Shown: positions 1 to 5,246 of the stretch, one piece after another
Numbering within the stretch: the first letter of the stretch is position 1
Layout: each line of letters starts with the position of its first letter
NCBI GenBank assembly: GCA_964399875.1
Contig: CAYNRQ010000002.1
Coordinates: 1 to 40,376, forward strand
DNA length: 40,376 nt
Reading direction: 5' to 3'
DNA from: CAYNRQ01 sp964399875
GTDB lineage: Archaea; Aenigmatarchaeota; Aenigmatarchaeia; QMZP01
Program-made: the position numbers and the translations under genes
Notes under the pieces: generated by a model
Told to the model about the DNA's origin: nothing
Database searches by the model: none
What the model saw: the letters and a program-made list of their open reading frames with translations, nothing else

Positions 1-162
1 TTTACAGCCGGATCATCCGCCCCTGTGCTGCATGGCTGGGCTGTGGCTGCAGAAAACAGCAAGAGCACTAAGAAAAAAAAGGTGAAAGAGCAGATTAATG
101 TCTTCATGCATTATATTTGGATGCAGGGATATATTAGAAAGTTTACTTTACACCCAGCATAA
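1..162 (+). CDS. Possible C-terminal end of a gene cut by the window edge
   Basis: Frame 1 is open from the first base to a TAA at 160-162, giving 53 codons. The product has a Lys-rich stretch (STKKKK) followed by an aromatic-rich tail (HYIWMQGYIRKF). I do not recognise a family. An open frame of this length can occur by chance, so this is only a candidate partial gene. Confidence 0.25.
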   Translation, partial: FTAGSSAPVLHGWAVAAENSKSTKKKKVKEQINVFMHYIWMQGYIRKFTLHPA

Positions 163-163
163 T

Positions 164-171
164 TTTATAAA
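164..171 (+). promoter_or_regulatory. TATA-like box
   Basis: TTTATAAA lies directly after the first open frame. A transcript would start near 195, about 150 nt before the small ORF at 343. The box could drive that ORF or an untranslated RNA. Confidence 0.35.
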
Positions 172-257
172 CCCCCTGGCCTAAATAATACCTATGCACC
201 CAGCACATACATGGTCAAATAACGTAGGAAATAAGTATTGATTTGTTAGCTGTGTTG

Positions 258-314
258 CCGGGTGTGTTGATTCTGCTTTGTTGCTTCTCGGCCTTGATGA
301 ATCTCCATACCCGG
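258..314 (+). other. Stem-loop in the gene-free stretch 163-342
   Basis: CCGGGTGTG (258-266) pairs with CATACCCGG (306-314), a 9-bp stem with one G-T pair and a 39-nt loop. It sits downstream of the TATA-like box at 164, so it may belong to a 5' leader or a small RNA. No SRP, RNase P or tRNA signature is visible. Confidence 0.35.
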
Positions 315-342
315 CCGGTGTTTCATAATAGGGGGTGTGGAA

Positions 343-525
343 ATGATCGAAGACAAAGGACCTGAGTACAAAAGCAGAGCACTAGGAGGAGTTCAAATTG
401 AAGAGCTGCCCGTCTTGGTTACTGCTGAGAATACCGACAACTTTGGTCTTGGGACTTACATACCAGACCAGATGCCTAATGGTTACAGAAAACCGAGAGA
501 GGCCAGTGAGACTACGCAGGAATAG
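343..525 (+). CDS. Small hypothetical protein (60 aa)
   Basis: I chose the ATG at 343 because a GGGGGTG purine-rich stretch ends about 6 nt before it; an in-frame GTG lies at 337. The product is soluble, without Cys, signal peptide or membrane segment, and is rich in Glu, Pro and Asn. I do not recognise it. It ends 18 bases before repeat copy A. The ribosome-binding-site-like stretch is its best support; it may still be spurious. Confidence 0.35.
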   Translation: MIEDKGPEYKSRALGGVQIEELPVLVTAENTDNFGLGTYIPDQMPNGYRKPREASETTQE

Positions 526-542
526 GTGGAAGTGGCTCTGCC

Positions 543-651
543 AATTTAAATCAGAATTCCCCTGTCTCTGACCGGTGGTTCCAAACAAGGCAATCGCTAA
601 CATTCACCAGTCACTATGCGGAATTACTCTCAAACAATTAACCGTTTGAGA
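543..651 (+). repeat. Dispersed short repeat, copy A
   Basis: The core is 570-651. It starts GACCGGTGGTTCC and ends ATTAACCGTTTGAGA (637-651). The same ends bound copy B at 35860-35960, with a different middle. The flank plus the first 25 bases of the core (543-594) match copy C at 40324-40376 in all but about five positions. Its right end forms an 8-bp hairpin (628-635 with 644-651). No transposase is present, so it could be a MITE-like element or a repeated structured RNA. Confidence 0.6.
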
Positions 652-654
652 TCC

Positions 655-685
655 GTAAAAACCGTTTGTTGATATCGGTTTTTAC
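655..685 (+). other. Perfect 10-bp hairpin next to repeat A
   Basis: GTAAAAACCG (655-664) pairs with CGGTTTTTAC (676-685) around an 11-nt loop. A second hairpin, GAAAAA/TTTTTC, follows at 713-731. They lie between repeat A and the ribosomal promoter and could insulate or terminate transcription. Otherwise the gene-free stretch 652-774 shows nothing. Confidence 0.45.
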
Positions 686-774
686 AATTTCGAGTATTCA
701 ATAAAAACGACAGAAAAAGTCAAAGTTTTTCAGAAAATTACGGAATTAAGTTGATACAGCCGTGGAAGTAAACA

Positions 775-782
775 TTTATATA
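775..782 (+). promoter_or_regulatory. TATA box of the S13 operon
   Basis: TTTATATA follows the A-rich stretch GTAAACA. An archaeal start site would fall near 802-808, giving a leader of about 175 nt before rps13. This contrasts with the leaderless look of several other genes here. Confidence 0.55.
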
Positions 783-802
783 CTTAATTAATTATTTAAT
801 TG

Positions 803-980
803 TATAGTCAAATGATCCTTCACGGAATTCGTGTGGGGTATGACCGTTAGTGCTTTTTCTAGCGGTCATTATAGGAAACCGAGCCAAAAAGCTAGCAATC
901 TTAACTGGCATATAGCATCTGATATTGTCTGACATCACCGGTTCATATAAAGGCTCGTAACCTTTCGGAAGGCGTTGTGT
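803..980 (+). promoter_or_regulatory. Structured 5' leader of the ribosomal protein operon
   Basis: Two strong pairings are visible. An 11-bp hairpin joins 840-850 to 859-869 around an 8-nt loop. A long-range stem joins CGAGCC (880-885) to GGCTCG (952-957), enclosing about 66 nt. The second structure ends about 23 bases before the rps13 ATG. Ribosomal operons are often autoregulated through such leaders (S4 on the bacterial alpha operon), and this operon also encodes S13, S4 and S11. The regulatory role is inferred. Confidence 0.4.
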
Positions 981-1598
981 ATGGTAGAGAAAAAGGCTGT
1001 CCAGAAAGCAAAGGCAGATCAAAATAAAAAGGAAAAATCCGAACCCAAGACAGAGGAAGCTATAAAAAAGGAAGTCCAAAAAAAGCCTGAAAAAAGGCCT
1101 GTGGAAAAACCAAAGAAGGCCAGAAGAGGAGAGTTAAGAGCCGAGGATATAATAAGGCTGGCGGAGACGAATCTGGATGCAACAAAGCCTGTTAAAGCGG
1201 CTATAAGAAGGATAAGGGGAGTCGGCTTTATGTTTAGCAATGCAGTAGCTAATGTTTGCAGTTTTGGAGATAAAAGACTAGGTGATCTTTCTGACCATGA
1301 ATTAAAAACACTTGAGGATATTATAATGAATCCGGAGAAGTTCAATATACCTCTCTGGATGTATAACAGAAAAAAAGATCCTGTGGACGGAAAAAACAAA
1401 CATCTTATAGCTTCACAATTAGAACTAACCACTAAAATGGATATAAACGAGATGAAGAAGCTGAAGACATACAAGGGAGTCAGGCATGCCATTGGCCTTC
1501 CTGTGAGAGGCCAGAGAACAAGGGGATCCTTCAGAAAGGGCAAGGTTGTTGGTGTGAGCAGATCAAAGGGAAAACCAGGCAAAGGTGGTAAGAAATGA
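981..1598 (+). CDS. rps13: Small ribosomal subunit protein S13 (uS13)
   Basis: This protein sits in the head of the 30S subunit and contacts the P-site tRNA and the 50S subunit. The core from about residue 50 is a clear archaeal S13, with RRIRGVGFMFSNAVA and the conserved tail segment YKGVRHAIGLPVRGQRTRG. At 205 aa it is longer than the usual archaeal form (about 150 aa). The first 50 or so residues are a Lys/Glu-rich low-complexity extension (KKEKSEPKTEEAIKKE), probably disordered and RNA-binding. I start at the ATG at 981, preceded by GGAAGG; a TTG at 975 is also in frame. It is the first gene of the operon and overlaps rps4 by four bases. Confidence 0.95.
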   Translation: MVEKKAVQKAKADQNKKEKSEPKTEEAIKKEVQKKPEKRPVEKPKKARRGELRAEDIIRLAETNLDATKPVKAAIRRIRGVGFMFSNAVANVCSFGDKRLGDLSDHELKTLEDIIMNPEKFNIPLWMYNRKKDPVDGKNKHLIASQLELTTKMDINEMKKLKTYKGVRHAIGLPVRGQRTRGSFRKGKVVGVSRSKGKPGKGGKK

Positions 1599-2068
1599 GA
1601 AGGATAAGAAAGAAGTTTAAGAGGCCAAAAAAGGCATGGGGTTCTGCTCAGATAAAGGAGGAAAAGGATATAGTAAGGAAGTATGGATTAAAGAAAAAAA
1701 GAGAACTGTGGATGGCCCAGGAAGTGCTGAGAAAATTCAGGCAAAGGGCAAGGAATCTTATTGCTGTTAAAAACGAGGAAAAGGAGAAGATACTCTTGGA
1801 CAAAATGATAAAGCTTGGCCTGCTTTCCAAGAATAATGATCTGGATGATATCCTGGCCTTAAAGATAGACAATATTCTGGACAGAAGGCTGCAGACAATA
1901 GTTTTCAAGAGGGGAATGTGTGGCAATATAAAGCAGTCCAGACAGCTGATTGTTCATGGACATGTTGGCATTGATAAAAAGAAAACAACAAGCCCATCCT
2001 ACCTTGTGACAGCAGAAGAGGAGAACAAGGTAGAGTGGTACGGGAATAAGATGAAAGGTGGCAAATAA
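1595..2068 (+). CDS. rps4: Small ribosomal subunit protein S4 (uS4)
   Basis: S4 is a primary 16S rRNA-binding protein that nucleates assembly of the 30S body. The Arg/Lys-rich N-terminus is followed by the S4 RNA-binding domain at about residues 95-130 (DRRLQTIVFKRG, then SRQLIVHGHVGID). The 157-aa length is slightly short for archaea, mainly at the C-terminus, which ends in a Lys/Gly tail. Its ATG overlaps the rps13 stop (ATGA) and its TAA overlaps the rps11 ATG, so the three genes are translationally coupled. In bacteria S4 represses its own operon through the leader; whether this happens here is unknown. Confidence 0.95.
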   Translation: MRRIRKKFKRPKKAWGSAQIKEEKDIVRKYGLKKKRELWMAQEVLRKFRQRARNLIAVKNEEKEKILLDKMIKLGLLSKNNDLDDILALKIDNILDRRLQTIVFKRGMCGNIKQSRQLIVHGHVGIDKKKTTSPSYLVTAEEENKVEWYGNKMKGGK

Positions 2069-2490
2069 TGAACAGAAAAAGAATAGAAATGAGAAGCAAT
2101 CAACCCAAAGGCAGATGGGGTATAGCTCACATATATTCTTCTACTAATAACACGATAATCCACATAACCGATATAACAGGGGCAGAGACCATCTCTATAT
2201 GTTCTGGTGGTATGATAACAAACCGGGACAAGGACAAGGGTGCTGCATTTCCTGCGATGAAATCAGCAAGAAAGGTCGCACAAGAGGCCTTATCCAAAGG
2301 CATAACCGGTGTGCATCTAAAGATAAGGGCTCCGGGAGGACATAAGAAAAAGATACCAGGAGAAGGTGCCCAACCAGCAATAAGAAGCCTTGTAAGATCA
2401 GGCCTAAGGATAGGAAAAATAGAGGATGTAACCCCAGTACCACATGATTCCACCCGTAAAAAAGGAGGTCGGCGTGGCCGCAGGGTATAG
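2068..2490 (+). CDS. rps11: Small ribosomal subunit protein S11 (uS11)
   Basis: S11 lies on the 30S platform near the mRNA exit channel. The 140-aa sequence is typical: WGIAHIYSSTNNTIIHITD at the N-terminus, a central KGAAFPAMKSARKVAQEA helix, and the basic C-terminal end DVTPVPHDSTRKKGGRRG. The start ATG overlaps the rps4 stop. In most archaea S11 is followed by the RNA polymerase subunit gene rpoD and then L18e-L13-S9. Here the next gene is L3, after a stem-loop. Confidence 0.95.
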   Translation: MNRKRIEMRSNQPKGRWGIAHIYSSTNNTIIHITDITGAETISICSGGMITNRDKDKGAAFPAMKSARKVAQEALSKGITGVHLKIRAPGGHKKKIPGEGAQPAIRSLVRSGLRIGKIEDVTPVPHDSTRKKGGRRGRRV

Positions 2491-2498
2491 ATAAGGAG

Positions 2499-2550
2499 AC
2501 AGGAGTTGTCTGTTTCTTCCCTATAGTTCTGGGAAAACAGTAACTCCTGT
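2499..2550 (+). promoter_or_regulatory. Long stem-loop between rps11 and rpl3
   Basis: ACAGGAGTT (2499-2507) pairs perfectly with AACTCCTGT (2542-2550). An inner stem joins 2510-2521 (CTGTT...TTCCC) to GGGAAAACAG (2531-2540) around a 9-nt loop. The hairpin occupies nearly all of the 71-base spacer and ends 11 bases before the rpl3 ATG. It could be an L3 autoregulatory site, an RNA-processing site or a partial terminator setting the S11/L3 ratio. Confidence 0.5.
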
Positions 2551-2561
2551 AAAGAGATGCT

Positions 2562-3557
2562 ATGGCTAAGGGACGCAAACCCAGGGCAGGTTCCAGGGCA
2601 TTCTGGCCCAAGAAAAGAGCAAAGAGGATTTATGCTACTGTAAAGTCCCATCCCGAGGTCAGGGATGCTGTCCCTTTGGATTTCGCTGGCTACAAGGCCG
2701 GGATGACACAGATCTGTTTTAATGATAACAGAAAGGGCTCTGTAACAGAGGGAGAGGAGATAGTAGTCCCTGTGACTGTTTTGGACTGCCCTTCACTTGT
2801 TGTGTGCGGAATAAAGACCTATAAGAAAAAAGAGCATGGTCTGGCGGGTGCTGGTCTGGTCTGGGCGGATAATATATCCAAGGACCTTAAGAGAAAGACA
2901 TGCGTTCCTAAGAAGGCAGAAAAGGCCACAAGCTTTGCGGCACTGGAAGGTGAGCTGGACAATATAGAAGATATAAGACTACTGGTTCACACAAAACCAC
3001 GGGAATCTGGTATTGGCAAGAAAAAACCAGAACTGTTTGAGGTTTCGCTGGGCGGTGATATGAAGCAGAAACTGGACTATGCCAAACAAAGGCTTGGCAG
3101 TGAGATAAAACCCAGCGAGATATTCAAGGAAGGTGAGTTTGTTGATGTCAGATCTGTTTCAAAGGGAAAGGGTTATCAGGGCGTTGTTAAGAGGTTTGGC
3201 GTTAAGATAAGGGGCAGAAAACATATGAAGAAGAGACGGCACATAGGTGTTCTGGCACCAAGGAATGTTGCAAGGGTAAGGCCCAACACAGTAGCAATGG
3301 CAGGCCAGTTAGGTTTTCAGACAAGAACAGAATACAACAAGAGGATTCTAAAAATAGGAAATGTTAAGGATGCCCAGGTTAATCCCAGAGGCGGTTTCTT
3401 AAATTACGGCCTGATAAAGGGTGATTATATTCTTTTGCAGGGCTCTGTTCCAGGACCCAAGAAGAGATTAATTCTTTTGAGAAAGGGAGTAAGGGCCAAG
3501 AAGGAAGAGCCTGTTGAAATAAAAAGGATAATTCTTGAGAGCCAGCAGGGTGCATAG
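2562..3557 (+). CDS. rpl3: Large ribosomal subunit protein L3 (uL3)
   Basis: L3 is an early-assembling 23S rRNA-binding protein whose loop reaches toward the peptidyl transferase centre. The 331-aa length and sequence fit archaeal L3. The N-terminus is rich in Arg/Lys (KGRKPRAGSRAFWPKKRAKR). The barrel core carries FVDVRSVSKGKGYQGVVKRF, followed by RRHIGVLAPRNVARVRPN and MAGQLGFQTRTEYNKRI. Archaeal L3 normally opens the L3-L4-L23-L2 cluster. Here it follows S11 and no L4 comes after it, so the usual ribosomal cluster is broken up in this genome. Confidence 0.95.
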   Translation: MAKGRKPRAGSRAFWPKKRAKRIYATVKSHPEVRDAVPLDFAGYKAGMTQICFNDNRKGSVTEGEEIVVPVTVLDCPSLVVCGIKTYKKKEHGLAGAGLVWADNISKDLKRKTCVPKKAEKATSFAALEGELDNIEDIRLLVHTKPRESGIGKKKPELFEVSLGGDMKQKLDYAKQRLGSEIKPSEIFKEGEFVDVRSVSKGKGYQGVVKRFGVKIRGRKHMKKRRHIGVLAPRNVARVRPNTVAMAGQLGFQTRTEYNKRILKIGNVKDAQVNPRGGFLNYGLIKGDYILLQGSVPGPKKRLILLRKGVRAKKEEPVEIKRIILESQQGA

Positions 3558-3857
3558 GTAATAATAATTAAAAGTTTATGGGGGTAAAAATATCCCCAAA
3601 CAAAAACGTTAGAACTGCCATCCACAAAGAAAACAGGAAATTAATGATAGTTAAACCCACAACGGTCAATGATAACTTATTTACACATTTCTCCCTCTTT
3701 TTTAACAAAAATATATACCCACGCCAGAAAATATTGTGTTTAGAAATAAAATATAAGATATATGTTGATATCCTTTATTTCCACATAGAATGCTATTGTA
3801 TAAAAAAGTTAATAATTATAATAAAAATAATTTTATCTTAATTATATTAATATATTC
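3558..3857 (+). other. AT-rich gap between rpl3 and the DUF763 gene
   Basis: This 300-base stretch holds a short GGGG/CCCC inverted repeat at about 3580-3597, possibly a terminator after rpl3, and a TATA-like AAATATATACC near 3708. An 87-codon open frame (3578-3841) is low-complexity (Ile/Lys/Tyr) and looks like chance in AT-rich DNA. I see no RNA gene. Confidence 0.4.
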
Positions 3858-4964
3858 ATGGCTCTGAAAAGCGGCACTGCTAATCTTCCTCTGCACTGGG
3901 GCAAGGCCCCCAAATGGCTTTTTAAAAGAATGGTTAAGCTGGCTGGTGAAATATCCGAGGTTATTGTTTTGGAGTACGGGAAGGATGAATTTCTAAAAAG
4001 GCTGGCAGATCCTTTCTGGTTTCAGGCGTTTGGTTGCGTTCTTGGATTTGACTGGCATTCAAGCGGATTAACCACTACTGTTACAGGGGCCTTAAAGGAA
4101 GGCCTTAAAGGAAAGGACCTGGGTCTGGTTGTTTGTGGTGGAAAAGGCAGCATGTCCAGGAGAACACCCCATGAGATAGAGAATAAAGCCATGGACCTCT
4201 GCTTAAGCACAAAAAGTACAGAAGGCCTTGTTTATTCAAGCAGGATGTCTGCCAAGGTAGATAATACTGCCCTGCAGGATGGATACCAGCTTTATCATCA
4301 TGTTTTTATTTTCACTGAAAAGGGAAAATGGACAGTGATTCAGCAAGGCCTTAACACCGGAAAAAGATATGCAAGAAGATACCACTGGATTTCCGGTCTG
4401 GAAAGCTTTGTTGATGAACCCCACTCAGGTATATCTGGTGATAGGAAAGAAAAAGAGGTATTGGACATGACGTCCAGTAATAGCAAAGAAGCCAGGAAAC
4501 AAAGTGTTGATATGGTTAATGATAATCCAAAAAAACTGGCCAGGCTTTTCTCAGGCCAGTCAAACATTCTGGACTTCACAAACAAGCAAAAGCTGTTGAA
4601 TATGCCCAGGAGCCATTATATAATTAATATGCACAAAAAGAACATGGAAACCCTTCAGAAAGCATATGAACTTCAACCAAAAAACTATGAAGAGCTTTTA
4701 TGTGTGCCTGGACTTGGCCCAAAAACTGTAAGGGCACTTGCCCTGGTTTCTGATCTTGTTTATGGCAAACCACCGAGCTGGAAGGACCCTGTAAAATTCA
4801 GCTTCAGCCACGGCGGCAAGGACGGAATTCCCTATCCGGTGGACAGAGAAACATATGACAGAAGCATAGGCATTCTTAGAGATGGCGTAAAACAGGCCAG
4901 GCTTGGTAGCACAGAAAAACTAAGGGCAATAAAAAGGCTTAATGGTCTTTATTCTGTTTCATAG
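3858..4964 (+). CDS. DUF763 family protein
   Basis: The N-terminus (GTANLPLHWGKAPKWLFKRM) is the hallmark of the DUF763 family (PF05559), found in archaea and some bacteria, mostly thermophiles. Its function has not been established. Further family-like segments are the Gly-rich VVCGGKGSMSRRTPHEI, LYHHVFIF and GLNTGKRYARRYHW. Near residues 275-295 a helix-hairpin-helix-like stretch (LLCVPGLGPKTVRALAL) suggests DNA or RNA contact. The 368-aa length is normal for the family. The ATG at 3858 gives the conserved start. Its 3' end overlaps the convergent small membrane protein gene by 16 bases. A nucleic-acid role is inferred from the HhH motif only. Confidence 0.85.
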   Translation: MALKSGTANLPLHWGKAPKWLFKRMVKLAGEISEVIVLEYGKDEFLKRLADPFWFQAFGCVLGFDWHSSGLTTTVTGALKEGLKGKDLGLVVCGGKGSMSRRTPHEIENKAMDLCLSTKSTEGLVYSSRMSAKVDNTALQDGYQLYHHVFIFTEKGKWTVIQQGLNTGKRYARRYHWISGLESFVDEPHSGISGDRKEKEVLDMTSSNSKEARKQSVDMVNDNPKKLARLFSGQSNILDFTNKQKLLNMPRSHYIINMHKKNMETLQKAYELQPKNYEELLCVPGLGPKTVRALALVSDLVYGKPPSWKDPVKFSFSHGGKDGIPYPVDRETYDRSIGILRDGVKQARLGSTEKLRAIKRLNGLYSVS

Positions 4965-5194
4965 AATACAGAATCTATAAGAAATGCAGCAACAGGCACC
5001 ATTATTATAATTATTATGAGCAGGATTATTATCCAGCCTGCTCCAGCACCTGCATGCACAGCATAGAACAGAAGGGAAAGCAGCACAACAAATACCACAA
5101 CCACGGCCAGACACATAAACATCTTTTCCCTGAGCGGATAGAATTTCTCACGCAGGTGTCCCTTCCTTTCTTCTTTTGTCCACTTCCGTGCCAT
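4949..5194 (-). CDS. Small two-helix membrane protein (81 aa)
   Basis: A basic, charged N-terminus (about 24 residues, KEERKGHLREK) is followed by two hydrophobic segments at about 26-46 and 53-74, joined by a short HAGAGAG turn. The tail is short and acidic. I do not recognise a family. A TATA-like GGTTTATATTTAT lies about 26 bases before the ATG, as expected for a leaderless archaeal gene, which supports it as real. It is divergent from the 929-aa protein gene and shares its promoter region. The 3' end runs into the DUF763 gene. Confidence 0.6.
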   Translation of the reverse strand: MARKWTKEERKGHLREKFYPLREKMFMCLAVVVVFVVLLSLLFYAVHAGAGAGWIIILLIIIIIMVPVAAFLIDSVFYETE

Positions 5195-5213
5195 GTTTAA
5201 TTATTAAAAATCC

Positions 5214-5226
5214 ATAAATATAAACC
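5214..5226. promoter_or_regulatory. Shared divergent TATA region
   Basis: ATAAATATAAACC lies between two divergent start codons (5194 minus, 5247 plus). It reads as a TATA-like element on both strands, at about 20-30 nt from each start. Both transcripts would then be essentially leaderless. Confidence 0.45.
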
Positions 5227-5246
5227 TGAAAAAACATAATTAATAT

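Noticed and set aside
880..957. tRNA-like fold (GAGCC...GGTTCAT...GGCTC)
   Set aside because: The outer stem is present, but there is no proper T-loop, anticodon arm or D-arm. I keep it as a leader stem.
3578..3841. 87-codon open frame after rpl3
   Set aside because: Low-complexity Ile/Lys/Tyr-rich product in AT-rich DNA with no ribosome-binding site or family resemblance.
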